DNA of 9,203 nt from assembly GCA_020027415.1 (NCBI GenBank), contig JAHRAW010000145.1:1-9203 (forward strand), read 5' to 3'. Both the position numbers and the translations under genes were made by a program. This DNA comes from Gammaproteobacteria bacterium (GTDB taxonomy: Bacteria; Pseudomonadota; Gammaproteobacteria; Arenicellales; Poriferihabitantaceae). A model generated the notes under the pieces. It worked only from the letters and a program-made list of their open reading frames with translations, had not been told where the DNA came from and made no database searches. Positions 1 to 7,419 of this stretch are shown here, piece by piece. Within the stretch, counting starts at the first letter, position 1. Every line of letters begins with the position of its first letter.

Positions 1-53
1 CAAGCAAGAAACAGACCGGCAAGAAACGGAAATTGTGCAAACACCAACTTCGT

Positions 54-79
54 ACAACCGGCGGCAAATTCGCCGTTGT
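54..79 (+). other. Bulged hairpin upstream of fhs
   Basis: Bases 54-57 (acaa) pair with 76-79 (ttgt), and 59-63 (cggcg) pair with 71-75 (cgccg). C58 is a one-base bulge and the loop is seven bases (64-70). The stem has nine pairs. Only a weak T-poor tail follows, so it is at best a poor intrinsic terminator for a gene ending off the left edge. It could equally be a fortuitous palindrome or part of a leader. I looked for the conserved core of the ZTP (pfl) riboswitch, which is common before fhs genes, and did not see it. Confidence 0.4.
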
Positions 80-169
80 TAAATAACACTTAAACAAAAT
101 TAAATTTTCATTAAAAAAAATTTCCCCGCTCCATAATCATTCACAGATATTCAACCCACAACCAACTTC
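80..169 (+). promoter_or_regulatory. AT-rich probable promoter and leader of fhs
   Basis: Bases 80-125 are markedly AT-rich compared with the GC-rich genes around them, as expected for a promoter. The best -10-like box is CATAAT at 132-137. The possible -35 boxes 18-19 bp upstream (TTCATT or TCATTA, 107-113) are poor matches. If that -10 is used, the leader is only about 25 nt. The bases just before the ATG (155-169) are rich in C and A and contain no Shine-Dalgarno. The exact boxes are uncertain, but the promoter location is reasonable because fhs is the first gene of the plus-strand pair. Confidence 0.35.
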
Positions 170-1837
170 ATGTCAGACATAGAAATCGCGCAGCAGGCGC
201 AACTCAAACCCATTTCGGAGATTGCCGCCAAACTTAACATCCCCGCTGAGGCTTTAGCGCCTTTTGGTAACACTAAGGCAAAAGTCAGTTTGGATTTCAT
301 TGATTCAATTCAGCAACGCCCCGACGGCAAACTGATTTTAGTCACTGCAATCACCCCGACCCCCGCCGGCGAGGGCAAGACCACCACTTCCGTAGGGCTG
401 ACCGATGGCTTGAATCAAATCGGCAAAAAATCTTTGGTGTGTTTGCGCGAGCCTTCCTTAGGTCCCTGCTTCGGCATGAAAGGGGGCGCCGCCGGCGGCG
501 GCTATGCGCAAGTGGTGCCGATGGAAGATATCAATCTGCATTTCACCGGGGATTTTCACGCCATCACCTCGGCGCATAATTTGCTGTCGGCGTTGCTTGA
601 CAACCATATTTATTGGGGCAACCAAGCGGGTTTTGACACGCGCCGCGTGGTGTGGCGGCGGGTGGTGGATATGAATGACCGCGCGTTGCGGCAAATCACC
701 AGTTCGTTGGGCGGCGTAACCAACGGCTACCCGCGCGAAGACGGGTTTGATATTACGGTGGCTTCCGAAGTAATGGCGATTTTTTGCTTGGCGAAGAATG
801 CGAAAGATTTGCAGCAGCGCCTGAGTCGCATCGTGCTTGGCTATACCCACGACCGCAAGCCGGTGCGCGCGGCGGCGGTGTCGGCGCCCGGACCCATGAC
901 GGTGTTGCTCAAAGATGCGTTGGCGCCGAACTTAGTGCAGACCTTGGAACACAATCCGGCGTTCATTCACGGCGGTCCGTTCGCCAATATCGCGCACGGT
1001 TGCAATTCGGTAATCGCCACGCGCGCGGCTCTGAAGTTAGCCGATTATGTGGTGACCGAAGCCGGTTTCGGCGCCGACCTGGGGGCGGAGAAATTTTTCA
1101 ATATCAAATGCCGCAGTGCCGGGTTAACGCCGGATGCGGTGGTATTGGTGGCCACCGTGCGCGCCTTGAAAATGCACGGCGGGGTTGAGAAACCGGATCT
1201 CGGCAAGGAAAACCTGCCGGCGCTCAAAGATGGTTGCGTCAATCTGGTGCGCCACATTGAAAACATCCAAGCGTTCGGTTTGCCGGTGGTGGTGGCGATT
1301 AATCGTTTCAGCGCCGACAGCGACGCCGAAATGGCGGCGGTGCGCGACCTTGCCGCGGGCTGCGGCGTAACCGCCATAGATGCTGAGCACTGGGATAAAG
1401 GGGGCGCCGGCGCGGTGCAACTTGCGCGCGAAGTGGCGACGGTGGCGCAGCGCGGCGCGCGCAAGTTTACGCCAACTTATCCGGATGACATGCCCATCTG
1501 GGAGAAAATTAAAAGCGTGGCGACCCAACTTTATCGCGCCGAAGACATCATCGCCGACCAGAAAATCCGCAACCACATCCAAGACCTGCAAAACGACGGC
1601 TTCGGAAACCTGCCGGTATGCATCGCCAAAACCCAGTATAGTTTTTCTTCCGACCCAAGTTTGAAGGGCGCGCCCAACGGACATGTGTTGCCGATTCGAG
1701 AAGTTCGGCTGTCGGCTGGGGCGGGCTTTGTGGTGGTGATTTGCGGCGATATCATGACCATGCCCGGCTTGCCGCGCACGCCCGCCGCCAATCAAATTCG
1801 CTTGGGCGCGCAAGGCGAAGTGGAAGGATTATTTTAG
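170..1837 (+). CDS. fhs: Formate-tetrahydrofolate ligase
   Basis: This cytoplasmic enzyme makes 10-formyltetrahydrofolate from formate, ATP and tetrahydrofolate, feeding purine synthesis, initiator formyl-Met and, through FolD, 5,10-methylene-THF. The 555-residue product has the usual full length of the monofunctional bacterial enzyme. Visible hallmarks are the ATP-binding loop [12 protein letters not shown] (63-73 region, Lys70), REPSLGP (93-99), the family signature [11 protein letters not shown] (102-112) and the second signature [12 protein letters not shown] (327-338). The N-terminus (SDIEIAQ, then PISEIAAKL) matches where family members normally begin, so the ATG at 170 is firm although no Shine-Dalgarno precedes it. 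The C-terminus ends in the typical PGLPRTPAA...GLF region and is intact. It is 25 bp upstream of a PanE-family gene and probably cotranscribed with it. No folD or other one-carbon gene lies in the window. Confidence 0.98.
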   Translation: MSDIEIAQQAQLKPISEIAAKLNIPAEALAPFGNTKAKVSLDFIDSIQQRPDGKLILVTAITPTPAGEGKTTTSVGLTDGLNQIGKKSLVCLREPSLGPCFGMKGGAAGGGYAQVVPMEDINLHFTGDFHAITSAHNLLSALLDNHIYWGNQAGFDTRRVVWRRVVDMNDRALRQITSSLGGVTNGYPREDGFDITVASEVMAIFCLAKNAKDLQQRLSRIVLGYTHDRKPVRAAAVSAPGPMTVLLKDALAPNLVQTLEHNPAFIHGGPFANIAHGCNSVIATRAALKLADYVVTEAGFGADLGAEKFFNIKCRSAGLTPDAVVLVATVRALKMHGGVEKPDLGKENLPALKDGCVNLVRHIENIQAFGLPVVVAINRFSADSDAEMAAVRDLAAGCGVTAIDAEHWDKGGAGAVQLAREVATVAQRGARKFTPTYPDDMPIWEKIKSVATQLYRAEDIIADQKIRNHIQDLQNDGFGNLPVCIAKTQYSFSSDPSLKGAPNGHVLPIREVRLSAGAGFVVVICGDIMTMPGLPRTPAANQIRLGAQGEVEGLF

Positions 1838-1862
1838 CCGGGGCGTGGAAACGGGTCGTTAA

Positions 1863-2870
1863 ATGAAAGTATGCGTGGTCGGCGCCGGGGCAATCGGCGG
1901 GTTGTTGGGCGCGCGCCTCGCGCATGTCGGGCACTCGGTCTCCTTGCTGGCGCGCGGCGCACAACTGGCGGCGATTCAGCGGCACGGCTTGAAACTAATC
2001 CAGGACGGTGAATCGTTGCTCGTCAAAAACGCGCACGCCACCGATAACATCGCGCAACTGGGTTGTCACGATGTGGTGCTGTTAGCGGTGAAATCCCATC
2101 AAATCGCCGCGCTCGCCGCGCAACTGCCTAATTTGTTAGCGCCGAATGGCGTGTTGGTAACCCTGCAGAATGGCATCCCATGGTGGTATTTCCAAAAACT
2201 GAATGGCGAATACGCGAATCGTACCGTGGCTGCGGTTGACCCGGACGGCTTGCTCGCGCGCACTTTGGACGCCGAGCGAATTTTAGGCTGCAGCACTTTT
2301 GTCGCCGCCATCGTCTCCCAGCCGGGCGTCATCCAACACCTTGAAGGCGCGCATTTTCCGCTCGGCGAACTGGATGGCGCGGACTCCGAACGGGCGCACC
2401 GCGTCGCGCGGATGTTTGTTGAAGCCGGTTTCAAAGCGCCGGTGCTCACCGATATTCGCGCGGAGATTTGGCTGAAGTTATGGGGCAACTTGTGTTTCAA
2501 CCCGCTCAGCGCATTGACCCACGCCACCTTAGAGGGAATCTGCCAGTTTCCGTTGTCGCGGGAACTGATGGAGAGCATGATGCGCGAGGCGCAGCAGGTT
2601 GCAGAAAAATTAGGCGTCCGTTTTCGCGTGACGCTACAACGGCGAATCGCCGGCGCGGAACGAGTCGGCAAGCATAAAACTTCAATGCTGCAAGATGTGG
2701 AAGCCGGCAAACCGCTGGAAATTGACAGTTTGCTCGGCGCGGTGGTGGAAATGGCGGAGATTACCAACACCGAGACGCCGGCTCTGCGCATGATGTATGC
2801 ATGCGTCAGTTTGCTGAACGAAACTTTGGTGAAGCAACGGGTTGCTATACAAAGCAAGCCGTTGCAATGA
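1863..2870 (+). CDS. panE: Ketopantoate reductase family (ApbA/PanE) protein
   Basis: This is probably 2-dehydropantoate 2-reductase, the NADPH-dependent step that makes pantoate for pantothenate and coenzyme A. The N-terminus holds the Rossmann loop GAGAIGG (7-13), followed by R31 where the NADP phosphate is usually read. The LQNGI motif (101-105) supplies the conserved Asn. The C-terminal helical domain has the block EIWLKLWGNLCFNP (201-214), with Lys205 at the position of the family's catalytic lysine. It also has SMLQD followed by EID (274-288), with Glu286 matching the acidic active-site residue. The length of 335 aa is slightly longer than E. coli PanE (about 300). Many paralogues in this family reduce other 2-keto acids, so the substrate is inferred and the symbol is provisional. 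It starts 25 bp after fhs. No good Shine-Dalgarno is seen; the nearest purine run (GGAAACGGG) ends about 9-10 nt before the ATG and is not anti-SD-like. Confidence 0.82.
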   Translation: MKVCVVGAGAIGGLLGARLAHVGHSVSLLARGAQLAAIQRHGLKLIQDGESLLVKNAHATDNIAQLGCHDVVLLAVKSHQIAALAAQLPNLLAPNGVLVTLQNGIPWWYFQKLNGEYANRTVAAVDPDGLLARTLDAERILGCSTFVAAIVSQPGVIQHLEGAHFPLGELDGADSERAHRVARMFVEAGFKAPVLTDIRAEIWLKLWGNLCFNPLSALTHATLEGICQFPLSRELMESMMREAQQVAEKLGVRFRVTLQRRIAGAERVGKHKTSMLQDVEAGKPLEIDSLLGAVVEMAEITNTETPALRMMYACVSLLNETLVKQRVAIQSKPLQ

Positions 2871-2895
2871 AGCGAGGTCGCGCGCTTGCGCGGCG

Positions 2896-3663
2896 TTAGG
2901 CAGGCGCGCGGTGTTTGAACAACCTGCCGAAATCGGAAACCGGAAGTGGTCGTTGCAATAGTTGCAAAGCGTGCCACAGCATCGCTTGATTGCTACTGAG
3001 CACCGGTTTGTTGATTTTGCTTTCCAGACGCGCGATGACTTCGGCGGCGCGTAATGCAGTGCATGATATAAACAGCAAGTCGGCGTCTTCATGGCAGGCG
3101 GCGAGTGCGGCATCAACGATGGAAGCATGGCTGACGCCGCTCATGTCGGCGTCGCTGGCGATGCCGAAGCCATGGATATTGAGAACTTCAATCCCGCGTT
3201 GGTTTAACAATGCCACCAGTTCGCGGTTAAGCGATTGGATATACGGAGTCAAGATGGAGATGCGCCGCGCGGACAAACATTTCAAAGCCGCCATGACGGC
3301 GGTGATGGGCGTGGTGCATGGCAGTTTGCCGCGCCCGGCTTGTAGCAGTTTGATGACCTCGCTTTCACCGATGACCGCAGTGCCGGAAGTGCATGCGTAA
3401 AGCAGCACATCCAACGAATCTCCCGGCAGGATTCCACCGGCGGCGCGGCTAATATCCGGCGCCATGGCGCGCAGGTTTTCCACCGTGGTTGGGTTGCAGT
3501 TTTGCACACGATTGGTGAAAATTTCCACGCCCGCCGGCGCCATGCGCCGCAAATCCGTTTCGCTGTTGACATCGGTGGCTAACGCCACCAAGCCGAGGCG
3601 CCCGCGCGCGCCGATTTTTTCCAACCGCTCCAGCGGCGGCGCTTGGCTATATTGGGTGGGCAT
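2896..3663 (-). CDS. Asp/Glu racemase-superfamily protein (EutA / maleate isomerase / arylmalonate decarboxylase-like)
   Basis: A 255-residue cytoplasmic protein of the two-domain Asp/Glu racemase fold. The two catalytic-cysteine motifs are present: ACTSGTAVIGE with Cys91, and FISCTALRAAEVI with Cys201. CTTPITAVMAALKCL (116-130) and KPVLSSNQAMLWHAL (219-233) are further blocks typical of the maleate cis-trans isomerase, EutA and arylmalonate decarboxylase branch. Because both cysteines are kept, an isomerase- or racemase-type reaction is more likely than decarboxylation, since arylmalonate decarboxylase has only one. The substrate is unknown. EutA proteins belong with ectoine utilisation, but no other ectoine gene is present here. 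It is the last gene of the minus-strand run, 43 bp after the dehydrogenase stop, and faces the PanE gene tail to tail. The ATG at 3663 has no Shine-Dalgarno; because the family's conserved region begins near residue 20, the first residues are less certain. Confidence 0.82.
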   Translation of the reverse strand: MPTQYSQAPPLERLEKIGARGRLGLVALATDVNSETDLRRMAPAGVEIFTNRVQNCNPTTVENLRAMAPDISRAAGGILPGDSLDVLLYACTSGTAVIGESEVIKLLQAGRGKLPCTTPITAVMAALKCLSARRISILTPYIQSLNRELVALLNQRGIEVLNIHGFGIASDADMSGVSHASIVDAALAACHEDADLLFISCTALRAAEVIARLESKINKPVLSSNQAMLWHALQLLQRPLPVSDFGRLFKHRAPA

Positions 3664-3706
3664 GGCGAATCAATCGTAGGCGTAAAAAATGGCGCAAAGA
3701 AGTTAC

Positions 3707-5014
3707 CTACACTTTTTCCCAGCGTCCGTCCAGCGTCAAATACTCGCGCCCATCGTTGCGATAAAAACTTTGCGCGCCGCTTTCTTGTAACACGCGCAGC
3801 ATGTTCGGCAACGGCGCGGAAGTTTGGTTGAGCGATTGCATGAAAGTGCGCGCGCCCAGTTGGTCAATCATTTCAAACGGACCATGTTGCCAGTTGAAGC
3901 CCCAGCGCATGGCGCGGTCAATGTTGACGATGTCGTTGGAAATTTCCGGCACCAGTGCAGCTGCATAGCACAACGTGGTGGTGAGCAAATCGCGCACGAA
4001 AGCACCGTTGCCGCTGTCGCTGGCGAACACGCCGCACAAGGTGCGCTCGTTTTCGGGCAACTCAACCGCTTGCGCTGCGCGCCAGCAGTCGTCGCCGAAA
4101 TCAAAAACTTGCATGCTCTTACTGCCGTCGTGGTGGCGGATGAGTTTGTAAAATCCGCCGCCGCTTTTGCGCCCTAATTGCCCGCGGTCGTGCATGCGTT
4201 GCACATGCTCGGTGAACGAAGTGAAGGCTCGCCCCGGGTCGGCCGGCGGTAGGTTGGCGTGCAGATTTTTGCCGACATTGAACATCACATCCAAGCCGAC
4301 TAAATCAATCAAGCCGTATAAGCCGGTGGGCGGCAATCCCAGCGGCGCCGAAGTCAGCGCGTCCACCGATTCTATGGTTAAGCCGTGCTCGCGCATGGCT
4401 TTTTCGGCGAGATGCAAGCCCGCCAACATCCACAAGCAGCCGATGCGGTTGCCGATGAAGTTAACCGTGTCTTTGGCATGCACCACGCCTTTGCCGAGGC
4501 GCGCGCCGAGAAACTCCGCCAGCGTAGCGAGCGTTTCGGCTTTGGTGTGTTCGCCGCCCACCAGTTCCACCAATTTCATCACCTGCACCGGATTGAAAAA
4601 GTGGGTGACGGCGATGTCTTGTTGCAAACGCGGCGGCATATCCGCGTAAATATCTTTCAGCGGAATGCCGGAAGTGTTGGTGGTGATAATAGAGCCGTTG
4701 GCGCGCGCCGCTTCCACCTGAGTGAACAATTGGCGTTTGATTTTCAGGTCTTCAACCACCGCTTCGCAAATCCAATCACAGTCGGCGATGCTCTGCATAT
4801 CGGCGGCAAACGAGCCGCTGCGGATATTGTCCAACAACGCGGGCTCTTGGATAAGCGGAGAACGCCCGGCGGTTAGTTTGGCTTTGGCGGCTTCGGCGGC
4901 GCTTTGCTCCACATCCAACAGCAACACTTGACAGCCGGCGTTCGCGCATATGCCGGCGATGCCGCTGCCCATGACGCCGGCGCCCAATACTGCAACTTGT
5001 TTGATTTCAGTCAT
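3707..5014 (-). CDS. 3-hydroxyacyl-CoA dehydrogenase (FadN-type, dehydrogenase part only)
   Basis: This NAD-dependent enzyme oxidises 3-hydroxyacyl-CoA to 3-ketoacyl-CoA in beta-oxidation. Residues 1-190 form the NAD domain: GAGVMG (11-16), D34 at the end of beta-2, NTSG (113-116), THFFNP (137-142), LVELV with Glu150, and KDTVNFIGNRIG (181-192). His138 and Glu150 are 12 residues apart, as in the known His-Glu catalytic pair, and Ser115 and Asn189 fit the other conserved positions. A first C-terminal domain spans about 187-290 (GRKSGGGFYK at 281-290) and a second about 365-435 (RAMRWGFNWQHGPFEM at 367-382). FadN-like relatives continue into an enoyl-CoA hydratase domain to nearly 800 residues. 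This one stops at 435 with a clean TAG and has no crotonase gene beside it. The start is fixed by the Rossmann motif. No Shine-Dalgarno is visible. Confidence 0.93.
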   Translation of the reverse strand: MTEIKQVAVLGAGVMGSGIAGICANAGCQVLLLDVEQSAAEAAKAKLTAGRSPLIQEPALLDNIRSGSFAADMQSIADCDWICEAVVEDLKIKRQLFTQVEAARANGSIITTNTSGIPLKDIYADMPPRLQQDIAVTHFFNPVQVMKLVELVGGEHTKAETLATLAEFLGARLGKGVVHAKDTVNFIGNRIGCLWMLAGLHLAEKAMREHGLTIESVDALTSAPLGLPPTGLYGLIDLVGLDVMFNVGKNLHANLPPADPGRAFTSFTEHVQRMHDRGQLGRKSGGGFYKLIRHHDGSKSMQVFDFGDDCWRAAQAVELPENERTLCGVFASDSGNGAFVRDLLTTTLCYAAALVPEISNDIVNIDRAMRWGFNWQHGPFEMIDQLGARTFMQSLNQTSAPLPNMLRVLQESGAQSFYRNDGREYLTLDGRWEKV

Positions 5015-5114
5015 GTCGGTTCGTAAGGAGAAAGATTTAATAAAAAATCATGGGAAAAGGAACGGGAAAAATGATCGGAAAAATTCGCGCCAAGAAATTG
5101 CAGGAATGAAGTGT
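5015..5114 (-). promoter_or_regulatory. A/T-rich gap with phased A-tracts, possible internal promoter
   Basis: This 100-bp gap is the longest inside the tightly spaced lower part of the minus-strand run, and it is much richer in A/T than its flanks. A-tracts on the plus strand start at 5042, 5055, 5067 and 5079, and the last three sit in a GGAAAA motif repeated every 12 bp. Read on the minus strand, the segment has T-tracts followed by a TATTAA -10-like box (about 5038-5043) some 25 bp before the dehydrogenase ATG. No convincing -35 accompanies it. Curved DNA or an internal promoter is plausible but not shown. Confidence 0.3.
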
Positions 5115-6767
5115 TTATAGTTCGCCGTTGCGCACCATTTCTCGCAACTTAAATTTTTGAATCTTACCGGTGGAAGTCTTTGGCAGTTCCATGAAAACCA
5201 CTTGCTTCGGCAGTTTAAAACCGCTCAGCGACTGGCGGCAGAATTCAATCAGTTCTTGTTCGCCGACCGCTTGCCCTGTTTTCAACTCCACAAACGCGCA
5301 CGGCGACTCGCCCCATTTTTGATCCGGCTTGGCGACCACCGCCGCCGCTGCCACTTGCAGATGTCTGTATAACGCCGCTTCCACCTCAATGGAGGAAATG
5401 TTTTCACCGCCGGAGATGATGATATCTTTCAGTCGGTCTTTGATTTCAATATAGCCGTCGGCATGCACCACCGCCAAATCGCCGCTATGAAAGCAGCCGT
5501 CTTGGAACGCTTCGGCGGTGGCTTCGGGGTTTTTGTAATAGCCCTTCATGGTGGTGTTGCCGCGCAACACGATTTCCCCGAGGCTCTTGCCGTCGGCAGG
5601 CACCGGCGCGCCGCTTGCCAGCGCATGCACTCGCGCCGCTTCCATCATCGGCAGTCGCACGCCTTGTCGGGATTTTAATTCAGCCTGCGCTTGCCGGGTG
5701 AGATTTTGCCATTCCGCCTTCGCTTCGCAATACACCACATGCCCATAAGTTTCGGTCAAACCATAGGCATGCGTAACTTGAAAGCCGAGTTGTTCTATTT
5801 TTTCCAACACCTTGCTCGGCGGCGGCGCGCCGGCGGTCATCACTTGCACGGTGTAGGGCATGCTTTTTTGTACTTGCGGCGGCGCCTCGGCGAGCATGGC
5901 AAGGACAATCGGCGCGGCGCCGAAGTGGGTGATTTGGTGTTGCGCGATGGCGTCAAAAATCACTTCGGCGCGAATCAACCGATTGCACACCAGCGTTCCC
6001 CCCATCACCGCCATGGTCCAAACATGCCCCCACCCATTGCAGTGAAACATCGGCACGGTGTAGAGATATCTTGGATGGCGCGGAATTTGCCACGCGGCGA
6101 TGCTGCCCATTGCCATCAGATACGCGCCGCGGTGATGATACACCACGCCTTTCGGACGCCCGCTGGTGCCGGAAGTGTAGTTCAGCGATAACGCATCCCA
6201 TTCCGATTCCGGTCCGCGCCACTCGGTCGGGTCGGCGGCATCAGCGGCGGCGGTGGCGAGCAGTTCTTCATAAGTCATGCTGCCCATCCGCTCGCCGTTG
6301 CCCGCCGGCGGCGGCGCTTGCGCGTCCACGATATCAATCACCGTTGGCGCGTGTTTCAGTTTTGTCAGCGCGGTTTTTACCACTGCGGAAAAGTGCGTGT
6401 CGGTAAGCAATACTTGGCAATCGCTATGGGCGAGGATATACGCCACCGTATCCGTCTCCAATCGGGTATTGATGGCGTTCAACACGCCGCCCGCCAGCGG
6501 GATGCCGTAGTGCGCTTCCACCAGTTCCGGGGTGTTGGCTGCCATCAGCGATACGGTGGTGCCGCGCCTCACGCCGAGTTGTTGCAACGCCGCCGCCAGT
6601 TGGGCGCAACGCTGCGCGACTTGTCGCCAGTTGTATTGCCGCTGCTGATAAATCACCGCGGGATGAGTCGGATAGGTATCCGCCGCCCTTGTCAAAAAGG
6701 ACAATGGCGACAAAGCCACGAAATTGACGCCGGGCAAGGGAGGCAGTTTGTGGTAGTTTTCTTGCAT
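5115..6767 (-). CDS. AMP-forming acyl-CoA synthetase
   Basis: An ATP-dependent ligase that adenylates a carboxylic acid and transfers it to CoA. All core motifs of the ANL superfamily are present, numbered from the ATG at 6767: phosphate loop YTSGTSGRPKG (197-207), YGLTE (335-339), HSGD (427-430), DRLKDIIISGGENIS (444-458) and the catalytic C-terminal lysine in TSTGKIQK (Lys535). The MFHCNGWGHVW block (240-250) and the SRQGV-containing insertion after YGLTE place it in the branch that includes plant AAE-type and bacterial short- or medium-chain ligases rather than classical long-chain FadD. The substrate cannot be read; 3-methylmercaptopropionate or other short acids are possible. Upstream in-frame ATG (6821) and TTG (6851) codons exist, but the first would leave an unlike-family Pro-rich extension and the second overlaps the acetyltransferase, so I start at 6767 (550 aa). 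It lies 37 bp after the acetyltransferase and 100 bp before the dehydrogenase, consistent with one acyl-CoA pathway. Confidence 0.93.
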   Translation of the reverse strand: MQENYHKLPPLPGVNFVALSPLSFLTRAADTYPTHPAVIYQQRQYNWRQVAQRCAQLAAALQQLGVRRGTTVSLMAANTPELVEAHYGIPLAGGVLNAINTRLETDTVAYILAHSDCQVLLTDTHFSAVVKTALTKLKHAPTVIDIVDAQAPPPAGNGERMGSMTYEELLATAAADAADPTEWRGPESEWDALSLNYTSGTSGRPKGVVYHHRGAYLMAMGSIAAWQIPRHPRYLYTVPMFHCNGWGHVWTMAVMGGTLVCNRLIRAEVIFDAIAQHQITHFGAAPIVLAMLAEAPPQVQKSMPYTVQVMTAGAPPPSKVLEKIEQLGFQVTHAYGLTETYGHVVYCEAKAEWQNLTRQAQAELKSRQGVRLPMMEAARVHALASGAPVPADGKSLGEIVLRGNTTMKGYYKNPEATAEAFQDGCFHSGDLAVVHADGYIEIKDRLKDIIISGGENISSIEVEAALYRHLQVAAAAVVAKPDQKWGESPCAFVELKTGQAVGEQELIEFCRQSLSGFKLPKQVVFMELPKTSTGKIQKFKLREMVRNGEL

Positions 6768-6804
6768 AGGAAAAGCGGGGGGAGGGAATGGCGAAAGTTT
6801 GCGA

Positions 6805-7383
6805 TCACAAAGAGTCGGCATCGGATTGGTGTTGGGGCTGTGGCTGGGCAAACATTTTATACCCGGTTTCGCTCATTCCCAACGCCGCATAGGTTTTTTG
6901 CGCAACCTGATTGTCCCGTTCTACATACAAGCGAAAGCCGCACACATTTTGCGCCTGCGCCGCCAGTTGTTGCACATGCCGATAGAGCGCGCGGTATATT
7001 CCCCGACGGCGCCATTCGCGCACCACATAAACGCTCTGCAACCACCAGAATTCGCCATTGCGCCAATCACTCCATTCGGTGGTCACTAACAACGAAGCAA
7101 GCGTAACGGGATGCGCATCCGCGGTCGCATTTTCAATGGCATGCTCAGTAGCATGCTCAGTAGCATGCTCAGCGACCAGATAAAAGCCGCGCGCCGGGTT
7201 TTCCAGCACCGCGGTAACGCCGCTGACCAACACCGCGGGACGCAGTTTCAGGTTTTCAGTCTCCAGCGCCATACTGCGATTGAACTCCGCTAAGGTGCGC
7301 GCATCGTCAAGCGTTGCGCGGCGGATGTGCACTTGGGCTTGGCGCGCGCGCTTGTTAGGGACTGCGGCGAACGGCGGTTTCAT
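6805..7383 (-). CDS. GNAT-family N-acetyltransferase with internal repeat
   Basis: A probable acetyl-CoA-dependent N-acetyltransferase of 192 aa with unknown substrate. The GNAT core starts near VHIRRATLDDA (18-28). The block TEWSDWRNGEFWWLQSVYV (102-120) and the acetyl-CoA motif A, REWRRRGIYRALYRHV (122-137), are typical of a proteobacterial subfamily; the usual small residue after RxxGx is Tyr here, which that subfamily tolerates. VERDNQVAQKTYAALGM (154-170) is the conserved C-terminal helix. Between the FYLVAE strand (67-72) and the TLASLLV strand (94-100) lies an expanded loop made of EHAT-like units (72-87), where relatives have only a short turn. The C-terminus is Gln/Pro-rich (QPQPQHQ). 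The ATG at 7383 was preferred over a TTG two codons earlier. It lies 36 bp after the permease and 37 bp before the CoA ligase. No Shine-Dalgarno is seen. Confidence 0.9.
   Translation of the reverse strand: MKPPFAAVPNKRARQAQVHIRRATLDDARTLAEFNRSMALETENLKLRPAVLVSGVTAVLENPARGFYLVAEHATEHATEHAIENATADAHPVTLASLLVTTEWSDWRNGEFWWLQSVYVVREWRRRGIYRALYRHVQQLAAQAQNVCGFRLYVERDNQVAQKTYAALGMSETGYKMFAQPQPQHQSDADSL
7123..7170 (-). repeat. 12-bp in-frame tandem repeat within the acetyltransferase gene
   Basis: Read on the coding (minus) strand, the unit GAGCATGCTACT encodes Glu-His-Ala-Thr. Two copies are perfect, a third begins identically and ends GCCATT (EHAI), and a fourth is diverged as GAAAATGCGACC (ENAT). 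On the plus strand the exact 12-bp period covers 7139-7172. Because the unit is four codons, copy-number change would alter loop length without shifting the frame. Each perfect unit contains the palindrome GCATGC, and a further perfect 12-bp palindrome (GGATGCGCATCC, 7109-7120) lies three bases from the repeat. Confidence 0.9.
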
Positions 7384-7419
7384 CGGCAAGGCGGGGTGAT
7401 TGCGAGGTGGCGAGATTGG

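Noticed and set aside
1..93. Possible 3' end of a gene entering from the left edge
   Set aside because: All three forward frames are open from the edge to stops at 80-82, 84-86 and 91-93. This is expected by chance over such a short span, and none gives a recognisable protein tail.
1124..1813. 229-codon minus-strand frame inside fhs
   Set aside because: It lies wholly opposite a clear fhs gene and has Arg/His-rich composition without any motif.
2871..2895. Bidirectional terminator between the convergent PanE and racemase-family genes
   Set aside because: Only a four-pair GC stem (2881-2884 with 2889-2892) is present and no T-run follows on either strand, so I do not call a terminator.
2099..2977. 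292-codon minus-strand frame opposite the PanE gene
   Set aside because: PanE on the plus strand has its full set of motifs. The antisense product is Ser/Arg-rich and without recognisable domains.
5050..5109. 19-codon plus-strand peptide in the intergenic gap
   Set aside because: The purine-rich AAGGAG is 19 nt upstream, too far for a ribosome binding site, and the residues follow simply from the 12-bp A-tract repeat. It is kept only as a comment in the findings.
6768..6851. N-terminal extension of the acyl-CoA synthetase from a TTG at 6851
   Set aside because: It would overlap the end of the acetyltransferase gene and add 28 Pro/Ser-rich residues not typical of the family. The ATG at 6767 begins at the usual place.
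6318..7106. 262-codon open frame on the plus strand opposite the ligase and acetyltransferase genes
   Set aside because: It is antisense to two well-supported genes, spans their boundary, is rich in Arg and His, and resembles no family. It is a typical shadow frame in GC-rich DNA.
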